Notes: generated by a model not told the origin, from the sequence alone. A DNA stretch of 64,000 nt from 21-14-0-10-47-8 sp966211455 (GCA_966211455.1 CBIHNI010000007.1:1-64000); one strand, 5' to 3'; shown: positions 1 to 8,504, counted from the stretch's first letter. Translations and numbers: made by a program.

Positions 1-20
1 ATTGATTGATTGATTGATTG
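1..20. repeat. Tetranucleotide repeat, five ATTG units
   Basis: Five perfect tandem copies of ATTG open the window and stop at position 20. The tract may extend upstream of the window. It lies about 30 bp past the stop codon of the minus-strand thioredoxin-like gene, so it is intergenic here. Tracts like this can vary in copy number by slippage; whether this one does is not visible. Confidence 0.9.
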
Positions 21-51
21 AACGTAAGTCGAGTTCGCTCACAACTTCTAG

Positions 52-612
52 CTATTTCTCGGCAAGATTTTTCATAAAAGAAATCGCATCCGGAGTCGCC
101 CAATTGATCGAGCCGACGATCTTGCGAACCAGCTTCATGTCTTTTCCAGCCACAAAGCTTTCCGGCAATCGATCCGCATCGTACAGTTGCCCGACAGTGT
201 GCTTTTCATCCCAAAGAATATGAATGTTGGGATGTTTCGATTTCGGAAATGATTTTAAGAAAGCATCAATATCTTCGCGAAGCGAATCCTGAGAAACTGC
301 AATCAACTGAACTTTGCCATCCATCTGGTCGACCAGTTCAATCATCGAAGGAAATTCGTCCAGGCAAGGTGCACACCACGATGCCCAGAAGCTGACAATC
401 ACAACCTGACCTTTAAAGTCAGAAAGTTTGACCAGCTTACCTTCCAAGTTTTTTAGCTCAAAATCTGGAAGACCCGCATTTTCCATCTCGTCCATGCGGG
501 TAACCCGCTCGACCCCTTTGGGCAAAGTGGAATGACTCCAGTAAGCAAAGAGGGCAACTAAAACCCCAGCAACAACGACAGTAATCAGGGCGGCTTTTAT
601 ATAAAGTTTCAT
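52..612 (-). CDS. TlpA/ResA-like membrane-anchored thioredoxin
   Basis: A 186-residue thiol-disulfide oxidoreductase of the TlpA/ResA/AhpC-TSA type. Residues 8-26 form a single hydrophobic N-terminal segment that should act as an uncleaved signal anchor and place the rest in the periplasm. The thioredoxin fold follows, with the motif WCAPC in the context SFWASWCAPC near residue 80, and the later cis-Pro region (RLPESFVAG). Family members reduce disulfides in exported proteins, often during cytochrome c maturation; the actual substrate cannot be read here. It lies about 160 bp downstream of rplQ on the same strand but beyond a strong terminator, so it is probably expressed separately. The start ATG at 612 follows a modest GAGG. 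Confidence 0.85.
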   Translation of the reverse strand: MKLYIKAALITVVVAGVLVALFAYWSHSTLPKGVERVTRMDEMENAGLPDFELKNLEGKLVKLSDFKGQVVIVSFWASWCAPCLDEFPSMIELVDQMDGKVQLIAVSQDSLREDIDAFLKSFPKSKHPNIHILWDEKHTVGQLYDADRLPESFVAGKDMKLVRKIVGSINWATPDAISFMKNLAEK

Positions 613-681
613 GCCTCGATGTTGTCACCTTTCCATTCATTTGAAAAGAACTTCGCCTTCTGATCTCATCCCGCAAAAATC

Positions 682-708
682 AAAAAGGCCCTGGTTTCCC
701 AGAGCCTT
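682..708 (-). terminator. Terminator of the rpsJ-rplQ ribosomal operon
   Basis: On the minus strand a 10-bp stem (AAGGCTCTGG with CCAGGGCCTT, one G-U pair) closes on a GAAA tetraloop and is followed by TTTTTGATTTTT. It sits about 65 bp past the rplQ stop and is the natural end of the long ribosomal transcript. Confidence 0.88.
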
Positions 709-772
709 CTTGTGCGACCTACCCAGTATCCATCGGGCAAATCGTAAATCTCTTTGAGCACAGTCGACGCAA

Positions 773-1309
773 TTAAGCGCGATTTGCCGTACGAGATTGC
801 TTTTGAATTGTCTTAACTGATTTGCGTTTCGCAGCAACCAAAGCGCGAGCTTTACGAGCCACTTTCGCTTTTTCTTTTGCAGCATCCTTGTCAGCTTTTG
901 TTTCTTTACCAGCTTTTTTCTCGCCAGCGACAGAAGCTTTCGCGGACCAGTCATAGTCAACAAACTCAAGGAATGCCATTTCAGCTGTGTCTCCTGGACG
1001 ACGGCCGATTTTGATCACTCGAGTGTAACCACCTGGACGTGCTGCAAATCGCTTCGACAAATCACCCATGATTGCAGTGACTGTCGTTTCGTTTGGAATG
1101 CGAGACAACAACAAGCGACGAGTCGCCAAGTCATCTTTCTTTCCAAGCGTGATTGCTTTTTCAATGTGACGGCGAATTTCTTTCGCCTTCACAACTGTAG
1201 TTTTAATACGACCGTGCTCAACCAAAGACACCATCAGACCGCGGAAAAGGGCCTTACGTGCGTTGAACTTACGGCTAAAATATTTTGTTGCTCTTCTGTG
1301 TGAACTCAT
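773..1309 (-). CDS. rplQ: 50S ribosomal protein L17
   Basis: Large-subunit protein bL17, 178 residues. The first ~120 residues are a full L17 (MSSHRRATKYF start, then RNALFRGLMVSLVEHGRI-like core with the KAKEIRRHIEKAI and TRVIKIGRRPGD stretches). The last ~50 residues are an added tail made mostly of Lys, Ala and Arg, about 50 residues longer than the E. coli protein. It is the last gene of the alpha segment, 13 bp after rpoA, and is followed by the operon terminator. The tail is typical low-complexity rRNA-contacting sequence rather than a recognisable domain. Confidence 0.97.
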   Translation of the reverse strand: MSSHRRATKYFSRKFNARKALFRGLMVSLVEHGRIKTTVVKAKEIRRHIEKAITLGKKDDLATRRLLLSRIPNETTVTAIMGDLSKRFAARPGGYTRVIKIGRRPGDTAEMAFLEFVDYDWSAKASVAGEKKAGKETKADKDAAKEKAKVARKARALVAAKRKSVKTIQKQSRTANRA

Positions 1310-1322
1310 AATTTCGCCTCAA

Positions 1323-2351
1323 TTACTGTTGTTCGCGTTTCACAGGTGGAATATTTGGATCCCATCCTGGAGGCGGCCAACCATCGATTTTCATTCCCAA
1401 ACCAAGACCCATCTCAGACAAGATTTCTTTGATCTCGTTCAGAGACTTACGACCGAAGTTCTTTGTTTTCAACATTTCTGCTTCAGATTTTACAACCAAT
1501 TCGCCGATGTAGCGAATATTTGCATTCTTCAAGCAGTTCGCGCTGCGAACAGAGAGCTCAAGGTCATCAACAGAACGGAACAAGTTCTCATTAAGAGAAG
1601 TTCCTTTGCTGTCTTTTTGCTCTTCAACTGGCTCCATCGTTTCGTCGAAAGTCAGGAAGATTTGCAATTGTTCTTTCATGATTTTAGATGAAAGAGCGAC
1701 TGCTTCTTCCGGCTTCAATGAACCGTCAGTCCAGATTTCCAAAGTCAAAGCATCATAGTCTGTACGCTGACCAACGCGAGCGTTGGATACGTTGTAGTTC
1801 ACCTTGCGGATTGGGCTGTGAAGCGCATCCACGCCGATGAAACCAACTGGGTAATCAGCATTGCGAACTTCAGCAGCGTCATAACCGCGACCGAAAGTTA
1901 CAATAATCTCAGCGTTGAAAGTTGCATTTCCACCCAAAGTTGCAATGTGCTGCTCTGGATTCAAAATCTCGATTTGATCGTTAGTTTGAATGTCAGCAGC
2001 CGTCACACGACCTGGGCCCTTCTTCGAAATACGAAGAGTTTGGACTTCAGCATTGTACTGGCGGAAACGAACTTCTTTCAGATTCAAAATAATATCTGTC
2101 ACGTCTTCCAGAACATCTGGAATAGTCGTGAATTCGTGCAAAACACCTTCGAACTTCACCGCAGAAACGGCAGAACCCATCATAGAGCTCAGCAGGATGC
2201 GACGGAGAGAGTTCCCCAAAGTCACACCATAGCCTCTTTCCAGAGGCTTGATTGTGAACCTTGCGTAGTCTTCACGAAGAGTCTCACGATCGATTTCGAA
2301 ACCTTTTGGTTTAATCAGATCGCGCCAAAAACGGTAATAGTGCTCTTGCAT
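1323..2351 (-). CDS. rpoA: RNA polymerase alpha subunit
   Basis: Alpha subunit, 342 residues. The N-terminal dimerisation domain carries the family stretch TIKPLERGYGVTLGNSLRRI; after an acidic linker the C-terminal DNA-binding domain (from about residue 250) contains LSVRSANCLKNANI and the helix-hairpin-helix GRKSLNEIKEIL, which contacts UP elements and activators. I place the start at the ATG at 2351 (MQEHYYRF), preceded by GGGGG at proper spacing. A longer reading frame to 2396 would overlap rpsD and lacks a ribosome site. The C-terminus ends in a short proline-rich tail (PPPGWDPNIPPV). Confidence 0.97.
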   Translation of the reverse strand: MQEHYYRFWRDLIKPKGFEIDRETLREDYARFTIKPLERGYGVTLGNSLRRILLSSMMGSAVSAVKFEGVLHEFTTIPDVLEDVTDIILNLKEVRFRQYNAEVQTLRISKKGPGRVTAADIQTNDQIEILNPEQHIATLGGNATFNAEIIVTFGRGYDAAEVRNADYPVGFIGVDALHSPIRKVNYNVSNARVGQRTDYDALTLEIWTDGSLKPEEAVALSSKIMKEQLQIFLTFDETMEPVEEQKDSKGTSLNENLFRSVDDLELSVRSANCLKNANIRYIGELVVKSEAEMLKTKNFGRKSLNEIKEILSEMGLGLGMKIDGWPPPGWDPNIPPVKREQQ

Positions 2352-2376
2352 ATTCGAAACCCCCAAAGGTGTAAAA

Positions 2377-3003
2377 TTATCTCGAGTAGTACTCAACGAT
2401 CATGTTCTCTTCGACTGGCATTGTGATCTCTTCACGAGTTGGAAGATCCTTCACAGTACCTTTGAAAGCTCCATGATCTGCTTCCAGCCAAGCTGGAACG
2501 CTTCGTCGAGCAACTGATTGCATCGCGCTCAACACTTTGTTCATCTCGCGGCTCTTCTGGGTCACTTCAACTACATCACCCTTTTTAACGATGAAGCTCG
2601 CAACGTTTACGCGCTTTCCATTAACCATGATGTGGTTGTGGCTAACCATCTGACGAGCCTCGCGACGAGAGTTTGCGAAACCAAGTGAATAAACAACGTT
2701 ATCCAAACGAGTTTCCAAAATCTTCAACAAAGCCAAACCAGTGATTTCTTTAGAAGCATCTGCTTTATCGAAATAACGAGCAAATTGCTTTTCAGAAAGA
2801 CCATAGTAACGCTTTGTCTTTTGTTTTTCGCGAAGTTGCAGAGCAAATTCAGAAAATTTCAAACGAGCCTGACCATGTTGTCCCGGAGGATATGGTCGGC
2901 GCTCAAATGCACATTTGTCAGTGTAACAACGATCGCCCTTCAAGAAGAGCTTCATGTTTTCACGGCGGCACAGTTTACATACGCTATCATTAATGCAGCT
3001 CAC
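2377..3003 (-). CDS. rpsD: 30S ribosomal protein S4, zinc-binding form
   Basis: Small-subunit assembly protein uS4, 208 residues. GTG start at 3003 with GAGG seven bases upstream. The N-terminus keeps the cysteine cluster CKLCRREN then RCYTDKC, the zinc-binding (C+) form, and is shorter than usual before the first cysteine. The S4 RNA-binding domain is seen around residues 95-155 (RLDNVVYSLGFANSRREARQMVSHNHIMVNGKR is its core region). In E. coli S4 represses the alpha operon by binding a leader pseudoknot; no equivalent was identified here. It sits 10 bp after rpsK. Confidence 0.97.
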   Translation of the reverse strand: MSCINDSVCKLCRRENMKLFLKGDRCYTDKCAFERRPYPPGQHGQARLKFSEFALQLREKQKTKRYYGLSEKQFARYFDKADASKEITGLALLKILETRLDNVVYSLGFANSRREARQMVSHNHIMVNGKRVNVASFIVKKGDVVEVTQKSREMNKVLSAMQSVARRSVPAWLEADHGAFKGTVKDLPTREEITMPVEENMIVEYYSR

Positions 3004-3013
3004 GTCTCACCTC

Positions 3014-3415
3014 TTAAATACGACGACGTTTAGGAGGACGGCATCCGTTGTGAGGAACGGGTGTTACATCCTTCAAAATATTAATTCTCATACCAACAGC
3101 TGCCAAAGCTCGGATTGCAGGCTCACGACCTGCTCCAGGGCCTTTCAGGTATACGTCTACTGAACGCATACCAGCTTCCATCGCTTTTTTAGCTGCGTCT
3201 TCAGCGGCCATCTGAGCTGCAAATGGTGTCCCTTTACGAGAACCTTTGAAACCCAACATACCAGCTGTCGACCAAGATACCGTGTCCCCTGCAGGATCAG
3301 TGATTGTTACGATCACGTTTCCGAAGTTTGCAGAGATATAGCAGTTACCTTGAGGAACGCTGCGCTTAACTTTTTTCTTTGCTACTTTTTTATCAGCATT
3401 TTGTGTTGCACTCAT
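3014..3415 (-). CDS. rpsK: 30S ribosomal protein S11
   Basis: uS11 of the platform of the 30S subunit, 133 residues, ATG start. The basic N-terminal extension is followed by the family core (NVIVTITDPAGDTVSWSTAG, then GSRKGTPFAAQMAAEDAAKKA) and the highly conserved C-terminus PVPHNGCRPPKRRRI. Normal length for the family. It lies 14 bp downstream of rpsM and 10 bp upstream of rpsD. Confidence 0.98.
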   Translation of the reverse strand: MSATQNADKKVAKKKVKRSVPQGNCYISANFGNVIVTITDPAGDTVSWSTAGMLGFKGSRKGTPFAAQMAAEDAAKKAMEAGMRSVDVYLKGPGAGREPAIRALAAVGMRINILKDVTPVPHNGCRPPKRRRI

Positions 3416-3429
3416 TTGTCACTCCTCAA

Positions 3430-3804
3430 TTAGACGGCTTTTTTCTTGTTAGCGATCGTCTTACGAGGTCCCTTACGAACGCGAGCGTTCGAACGAGTTC
3501 TCTGACCACGAACAGGAAGTCCCTTACGGTGACGGGTGCCACGGTAGCAGTTCAAGTCCATCAAACGTTTGATCGCCAAACCGATTTCACGGCGGAGATC
3601 ACCCTCTACCTTAAACTGACCTTCGATGATGCCGCGGATTTTCGCGATCATTTCGTCTGTCAGGTTATCTGTACGCAAAGATTGAGGAATCCCAACTTCT
3701 TGACAGATTTTCTTGGCGCGAGGACGGCCAATTCCATAAATATAAGTCAATGCCACTTCCACTCGTTTATTTCTTGGAAGGTCGACACCTGCTAAACGTG
3801 CCAT
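3430..3804 (-). CDS. rpsM: 30S ribosomal protein S13
   Basis: uS13 of the 30S head, 124 residues, contacting the 50S subunit and P-site tRNA. It begins MARLAGVDLPRNKRVEVALTYIYGIG and ends with the basic tail RGQRTRSNARVRKGPRKT. Its ATG is two bases past the rpmJ stop codon, so the two are almost certainly translationally coupled. Confidence 0.98.
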   Translation of the reverse strand: MARLAGVDLPRNKRVEVALTYIYGIGRPRAKKICQEVGIPQSLRTDNLTDEMIAKIRGIIEGQFKVEGDLRREIGLAIKRLMDLNCYRGTRHRKGLPVRGQRTRSNARVRKGPRKTIANKKKAV

Positions 3805-3806
3805 GA

Positions 3807-3920
3807 TTAACCCTGCCTTTGCTTGTGCTTGGTGTTTTCACAGATTACCCGGATCACACCTTTACGTTTGATGATCTTGCACTTGTTACAAATTTTTTTA
3901 ACTGATGGTCTAACTTTCAT
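3807..3920 (-). CDS. rpmJ: 50S ribosomal protein L36
   Basis: A 37-residue protein, MKVRPSVKKICNKCK onward, with the zinc ligands Cys-11, Cys-14, Cys-27 and His-32, so it is the zinc-binding (C+) form of bL36. It is the first gene of the alpha segment, separated from adk by 194 bp. infA and map, which often sit between secY/adk and rpmJ in other bacteria, are not present here. A TGGAT-type weak ribosome site precedes the ATG. Confidence 0.97.
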   Translation of the reverse strand: MKVRPSVKKICNKCKIIKRKGVIRVICENTKHKQRQG

Positions 3921-3936
3921 AATCCACCCAAATTTC

Positions 3937-3956
3937 TGCTCGACTAATTTCGAGCA
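3937..3956 (-). other. Short hairpin in the adk-rpmJ gap
   Basis: TGCTCG and CGAGCA form a 6-bp stem around an 8-base loop, ending 17 bases before the rpmJ ATG. It lacks a T run, so it is not a clear terminator; it may be a translational control or RNA-processing element. The rest of the 194-bp gap (3921-4114) shows no gene and no convincing promoter. Confidence 0.45.
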
Positions 3957-4114
3957 GGTCACCTTCAGATATTTGCCGTATTACAGGTAAATATTGAATA
4001 TTACTAAGCTTTGCCGAACTTACCGGCGCTTAAATAAACTGCGGCACGAAAACGTAGCACTCAGAACTTATAAAGTCCAGTATTTCCAAAACATTTCCTC
4101 TGTCACGAGGCGAC

Positions 4115-4753
4115 TCAATTCAGAGTCTTTTTAATGTTCGAGAACACGGTCTCTGCGTCCTGGTTTCCGTTCACTTCCACGTATTTACTCAGCTCCTTAA
4201 AATAAGCCCGGAGAGGAAGGGTATTTTCTTCATAGGTTTTCAGCCGTGTAGCAATCACATCTTCTTTGTCGTCATTACGTTGAATGACTTCCCCGCCACA
4301 GTTGTCACACACACCTGCGACTTTCGATGGCTTGGAGGAGACATGATAGACAGCCCCACACGACTTACACACTCTACGTCCTGTCAACCGACCGAGGAGC
4401 TCCTCTCGAGGAACCTCTAGGAAGACAGCTTTTCCAATCTCAAGGCCACGCTGACGAAGAATCGTCCCTAAAGCTTCCGCCTGAGCTCTTGTTCTTGGAA
4501 ATCCGTCGAGGATAAAAGACTTATTACCTAATCCGGCCAACACTTCGTCGACCATCCCAATCACGATGGAGTCAGGGACCAATTCGCCCTCATCCATAAA
4601 ACCCTGAGCTTGTTGGCCCAAAGCTGTTTTGTTCTTAATAGCTGCACGGAACAAATCTCCAGTTGAGATTTGAATCATGCCCAAGCGATCCACCAGCAAA
4701 GTTGATTGGGTGCCTTTGCCGGCTCCAGGTGCGCCAAAAAGAACGATATTCAT
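4115..4753 (-). CDS. adk: Adenylate kinase
   Basis: Interconverts ATP + AMP and 2 ADP in the cytosol. 212 residues: P-loop GAPGAGKGTQ at residues 7-16, NMP-binding helix STGDLFRAAI, the DGFPRTRAQAEAL strand, and a LID domain carrying a four-cysteine zinc knuckle (CKSC at about 128-131 and CDNC at about 148-151), the long zinc-LID form typical of Gram-positives and many delta-type bacteria. The ATG overlaps the secY stop by one base, so it is coupled to secY, as in many spc operons. Confidence 0.97.
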   Translation of the reverse strand: MNIVLFGAPGAGKGTQSTLLVDRLGMIQISTGDLFRAAIKNKTALGQQAQGFMDEGELVPDSIVIGMVDEVLAGLGNKSFILDGFPRTRAQAEALGTILRQRGLEIGKAVFLEVPREELLGRLTGRRVCKSCGAVYHVSSKPSKVAGVCDNCGGEVIQRNDDKEDVIATRLKTYEENTLPLRAYFKELSKYVEVNGNQDAETVFSNIKKTLN

Positions 4754-6075
4754 TAGTATTGAACCCTTCGGCTGCGAATTTTCGCACCTTTAAGGAAGCC
4801 TTCATACTTTTGAGTGATCAAATGCGATTGGATCTGTTGAGTTGTGTCCAAAGCCACACCCACCAAGATCAGAAGGCTGGTTCCACCGAAGTAGAACGGT
4901 ACGTTCATCAATCCGATCAAAATACCTGGGAGTACGCAAATTGCGCTCAGGTAGATCGCTCCGGCCACATTCACACGGTCCAGCACTTTTTGAATGTACT
5001 CAGAAGTGCTCTTACCAGCGCGAACACCTGGAATGAAGCCGCCGTACTTTTTCAAGTTTTCAGCAACGTCGTTCGGGTTGAAAACGATTTCGGTATAGAA
5101 AAAACAGAAGAACACAATCAAGCTAACAAAAATAATATTGTAAATCGCGCCTGATGGGCTGAGAGCATCTTGCAATGACTTCAACCAAGGTGTTTGAACA
5201 AACTGCGCCATCGTCGCCGGGAACATCAACAATGAGCTCGCGAAAATTGGCGGAATCACACCAGAGAAATTGATTTTAATTGGAAGGTGGCTTGAAGGCG
5301 TCTGCATTGCCTGCATTCCAGCACCACGTTGTGAGTACTGCACAGGAATGCGACGCTGGCCGACTTCCATAAAGATAACGGCTGCAATGATCAAGACCAT
5401 CAAAGCCAACAAAGCCAGAACAACAGCTGGAGACATCTCGTTGTTTTTTACCAAAGTGAACAGCTGCTGAGCTCCGTGAAGAACTGAAGCTGCGATACCG
5501 GTAAAGATAATCAAGCTAGAACCGTTTCCGATTCCACGCTCAGTGATCTGCTCACCCAGCCACATGACAAAGCATGAACCCGCGGTGAGAGTGATGATTG
5601 TCATAATTTTGAAAGGCAAGAAGCCCACGATTGGCGAAGTCACCAAAGGTCGCCCATCTGGACTTGAAGATCCCATCAACCAAGAGCTGATGGCATAACC
5701 TTGAATCAAGCAAAGAACCACTGTCGCATATCGAGTGTATTGATTGATCTTGCGACGGCCTGGCTCACCTTCTTTTTTCAAGGCCTCCAAGTAAGGAATA
5801 GCAGAAGTCAGCAACTGGAAAATAATCGATGCTGAGATATAGGGCATGATTCCAAGAGCAAAAATCGAGAACTGAGAAAGAGCTCCACCTGTAAACGTAT
5901 TAAACAGGCCGAAGATTCCAGAGCTTTGTGCCTGGAAGAACGAAAACACAGCACCACCGTCAACTCCCGGAGTTGGGACATGCACCCCAATACGGTAAAT
6001 CGCCAGCATCGCCAGTGTGAAAAGGATTCTCTTTGTCAGCTCAGTATTCTTGGAAACGTCCCCTATGTTTGCCAC
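4753..6075 (-). CDS. secY: Protein translocase channel SecY
   Basis: Channel subunit of the SecYEG translocon, 440 residues with about ten membrane segments. Recognisable family stretches are IYRIGVHVPTPGVD in the first segment, LGIMPYISASIIFQLL in the second, and PGVRAGKSTSEYIQKVLDR in the large cytoplasmic loop. GTG start at 6075 overlapping the rplO stop codon by one base (TAGTG), and its own stop overlaps adk. The partner secE lies in this window at 37405-37785; secG is not here. Confidence 0.98.
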   Translation of the reverse strand: MANIGDVSKNTELTKRILFTLAMLAIYRIGVHVPTPGVDGGAVFSFFQAQSSGIFGLFNTFTGGALSQFSIFALGIMPYISASIIFQLLTSAIPYLEALKKEGEPGRRKINQYTRYATVVLCLIQGYAISSWLMGSSSPDGRPLVTSPIVGFLPFKIMTIITLTAGSCFVMWLGEQITERGIGNGSSLIIFTGIAASVLHGAQQLFTLVKNNEMSPAVVLALLALMVLIIAAVIFMEVGQRRIPVQYSQRGAGMQAMQTPSSHLPIKINFSGVIPPIFASSLLMFPATMAQFVQTPWLKSLQDALSPSGAIYNIIFVSLIVFFCFFYTEIVFNPNDVAENLKKYGGFIPGVRAGKSTSEYIQKVLDRVNVAGAIYLSAICVLPGILIGLMNVPFYFGGTSLLILVGVALDTTQQIQSHLITQKYEGFLKGAKIRSRRVQY

Positions 6076-6512
6076 TACTTAATGACCTCAGTTTTGCCGC
6101 CTGCGGCTTCAATTGATGATTTTGCCTTGTTGCTAAACTTATGAGCCTTCACAGTAAGAGACTTTGACAACTTTCCATTGCCCAAGATTTTCACTGGGAA
6201 TTTGTGAACCAAACCAGCAGCCTTCAAAGATTCTGGAGTGACTTCACCTGAGAGCTTTTCAAGCTGGCTCAAATTGATAACTGAATATTTTGTCGCAAAG
6301 TCCGTATTGTTGAAACCATACTTAGGCATACGACGAACCAAAGGACTTTGACCACCCTCGAACCCGCGACGGACTTTTCCGCCTGAACGAGCCAATTGGC
6401 CTTTGTGTCCTTTACCCGAAGTCTGTCCCAAGCCTGATCCACGACCACGGCCCAAACGTTTTTGATAATGTTTCGAGCCTTCAGCAGGCTGCAATTGAGA
6501 AAGAAGACTCAT
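6075..6512 (-). CDS. rplO: 50S ribosomal protein L15
   Basis: uL15, 145 residues, late-assembly protein of the large subunit. The N-terminal Gly/Arg-rich arm (KRLGRGRGSGLGQTSGKGHKG) threads through 23S rRNA; the globular C-terminal part has VKILGNGKLSKSLTVKAHKFS. ATG start, three bases after rpmD, and overlapping the start of secY, the standard gene order. Confidence 0.98.
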   Translation of the reverse strand: MSLLSQLQPAEGSKHYQKRLGRGRGSGLGQTSGKGHKGQLARSGGKVRRGFEGGQSPLVRRMPKYGFNNTDFATKYSVINLSQLEKLSGEVTPESLKAAGLVHKFPVKILGNGKLSKSLTVKAHKFSNKAKSSIEAAGGKTEVIK

Positions 6513-6515
6513 ATA

Positions 6516-6701
6516 TTACCCCTGAACTTCAACATCGACAAGATGCTGAACTTTCATGATTTGTCCGCGATTTGCTGGATTGTCAGCAACTTCGACAGAT
6601 TTATGTCTTTTACGAAGCCCCAATGCTTCCATTGTTGCACGCTGCGACTTAGAGCAACGAGCCAGACCACGCTTCATTGTTACGACGAATTTTTTTGCCA
6701 T
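6516..6701 (-). CDS. rpmD: 50S ribosomal protein L30
   Basis: uL30, 61 residues, one of the smaller large-subunit proteins; core ALGLRKRHKSVEV and NPANRGQIMKVQHLV. ATG start, nine bases after rpsE. Present and intact, though this gene is lost in a number of bacterial lineages. Confidence 0.96.
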   Translation of the reverse strand: MAKKFVVTMKRGLARCSKSQRATMEALGLRKRHKSVEVADNPANRGQIMKVQHLVDVEVQG

Positions 6702-6710
6702 AACTCACTC

Positions 6711-7160
6711 CTACTCGGCCAAAGCTTTCAACTGCTTCAGACCATCCAAAGTTGCGCGAACCGCATTGTGAGGGTTACGAGTTCCCACACATTTTGTCAG
6801 AATGTCTTTTACACCAACTGACTCTAGTACCGCACGAACTGCACCACCCGCGATCACACCAGTTCCCGGAGCTGCAGGCTTCATAATAACCTTTGCAGCG
6901 CCGAAAGTTCCGATGACTTCGTGAGGGATTGTTCCTTGTTTCAAAGACATAACACGAGATGATTTTTTTGCAGCTCGGCTAGCCTTACCAATTGCCTCTG
7001 GAACCTCGCCGGCTTTGCCGGTACCAAAACCGACTTCACCAGTTCCGTTTCCAACGACCACAAGAGCAGCGAATGAAAAACGACGACCACCTTTTACAAC
7101 TTTGGTGACGCGATTGATTGCGACCACTCTCTCTTCGAATTCAGAAATTGCTTTTTCCAC
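6711..7160 (-). CDS. rpsE: 30S ribosomal protein S5
   Basis: uS5, 149 residues, involved in decoding accuracy and mRNA entry. The double-stranded-RNA-binding fold lies at the N-terminus (RVTKVVKGGRRFSFAALVVVG) with the glycine-rich core GNGTGEVGFGTGKAGEVPEA, then the C-terminal GTGVIAGGAVRAVLE domain. GTG start at 7160 with GGGAG six bases upstream. It is shorter at both ends than the E. coli protein. Confidence 0.97.
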   Translation of the reverse strand: MEKAISEFEERVVAINRVTKVVKGGRRFSFAALVVVGNGTGEVGFGTGKAGEVPEAIGKASRAAKKSSRVMSLKQGTIPHEVIGTFGAAKVIMKPAAPGTGVIAGGAVRAVLESVGVKDILTKCVGTRNPHNAVRATLDGLKQLKALAE

Positions 7161-7171
7161 TTCAATCTCCC

Positions 7172-7540
7172 TTAGAAGTTAAGGCCGCCCTCTCGAGCGC
7201 CATCAGCCAAAGCCTGAACTCGGCCGTGGTAAATATAACCGTTACGATCGAAAACGACGCTTTTGATGTTTTTCGCTTGCGCCATTTTTGCGATCTCTTG
7301 ACCAACAGCTTTCGCCAGTTCTTTGCCTGACTTATCTGTTTTCAAGACCAGAGAAGAAGCTGTCGCCAATGTATTGCCAGTTACGTCGTTGATGACGTGT
7401 GCATACATGTGCTTTCCGCTGCGGAATACGCAGAGGCGAGGACGTTCTTCAGTTCCTTTAACAGTCTTGCGAATGCGAATTTTCTTCGTCAAACGAGCGA
7501 CTGTTCTTTCACTTGTTGTTTTTCGAAACTTCAGTTTCAT
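7172..7540 (-). CDS. rplR: 50S ribosomal protein L18
   Basis: uL18, 122 residues, part of the 5S rRNP with L5 and L25. Family stretches RPRLCVFRSGKHMYAHVINDV and FDRNGYIYHGRVQALADGAREGGL are intact. ATG start, 13 bases after rplF. Confidence 0.98.
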   Translation of the reverse strand: MKLKFRKTTSERTVARLTKKIRIRKTVKGTEERPRLCVFRSGKHMYAHVINDVTGNTLATASSLVLKTDKSGKELAKAVGQEIAKMAQAKNIKSVVFDRNGYIYHGRVQALADGAREGGLNF

Positions 7541-7553
7541 ACTCTCACCTCAA

Positions 7554-8096
7554 TTATTTTCCAGCCGACTTACCGGCCTTTTTACGGATGTGCTCGCCTG
7601 CATAGCGAACACCTTTTCCGAGATATGGCTCAGGTGGGCGGAAACTTCTAATTTTTGCAGCAACCTGGCCAACCAATCCACGATTAGCGCCAGAGACAGT
7701 GATTGCAGTTTGTTTATCAACTTTGATCTCGATTCCTTCTGGGATATCGAAAACAACTGGATGAGAGAAACCCAAAGAGAGTTCCAATTTTTTTCCAGCA
7801 ACGCTTGCACGATATCCGACACCGTGAAGTTCAAGACCGCGAGTGAAACCAGCACCAACGCCAGTTACTGCGTTCTGAACCAAAGCGCGGTACATTCCGT
7901 GAAGAGAACGCGCTTCTTTAGTTTCAGAGTTACGAGTCAATACTACTTTTTTGCCGTCCAATTTTGCTGATACTTCAGGGCGCATTGCAATTTTCAATGA
8001 TTGCTTTGCACCTTTCACCACAACTTCATTTGCTGGAGTGACAGTGACCTGAACTTTATCGTCAAAGTAGACTGGTGCTTTACCAATACGTGACAT
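7554..8096 (-). CDS. rplF: 50S ribosomal protein L6
   Basis: uL6, 180 residues, near the GTPase-associated centre and the A-site tRNA. Two repeated L6 domains; the second contains the signature PEPYLGKGVRYAGEHIRKKAGK. ATG start at 8096, seven bases after rpsH. Confidence 0.98.
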   Translation of the reverse strand: MSRIGKAPVYFDDKVQVTVTPANEVVVKGAKQSLKIAMRPEVSAKLDGKKVVLTRNSETKEARSLHGMYRALVQNAVTGVGAGFTRGLELHGVGYRASVAGKKLELSLGFSHPVVFDIPEGIEIKVDKQTAITVSGANRGLVGQVAAKIRSFRPPEPYLGKGVRYAGEHIRKKAGKSAGK

Positions 8097-8103
8097 GATC
8101 CAC

Positions 8104-8493
8104 CTACCAAAGCTTCGCGACGAGTTCGCCGCCCAAGTTTTTCTTCTGAGCTTCTTTACCGCTCATCAAACCTTGGCTGGTAGACACGATTGTCATTCCC
8201 AAACCAGATCGGACAACTGGGATCTCATTTGATTTAACATAAACACGGCGACCAGGACGGCTGATGCGATCAATAGAGCTGATCACATGCTCACCGTTTT
8301 CGTTGTACTTAAGGTACACACGCATAACGCCTTGCTTGCTGTCTTTCGCAACTTTGAAGCTGCGGATCAAACCGTTGTTAACCAAAATTTCAGCCAAACC
8401 AACTCGAACTTTTGAAGATGGGATGTCCACCTTTTCGTGTCGAGCAGTTCCTGCATTACGGATTCGAGTTAAAAATTGTGCAATTGTATCCAT
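8104..8493 (-). CDS. rpsH: 30S ribosomal protein S8
   Basis: uS8, 129 residues, a central-domain assembly protein. Starts MDTIAQFLTRIRNAG and ends with GLMSGKEAQKKNLGGELVAKLW. In E. coli S8 represses the spc operon by binding near the L24-L5 junction; since rplX is missing here that exact target cannot exist in the usual form. Lies 11 bases after rpsN. Confidence 0.98.
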   Translation of the reverse strand: MDTIAQFLTRIRNAGTARHEKVDIPSSKVRVGLAEILVNNGLIRSFKVAKDSKQGVMRVYLKYNENGEHVISSIDRISRPGRRVYVKSNEIPVVRSGLGMTIVSTSQGLMSGKEAQKKNLGGELVAKLW

Positions 8494-8504
8494 TTCTCTC
8501 CTCC

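Noticed and set aside
637..969. 110-codon minus-strand frame overlapping rplQ
   Set aside because: It shares bases with L17 in another frame, spans the operon terminator and has no ribosome site.
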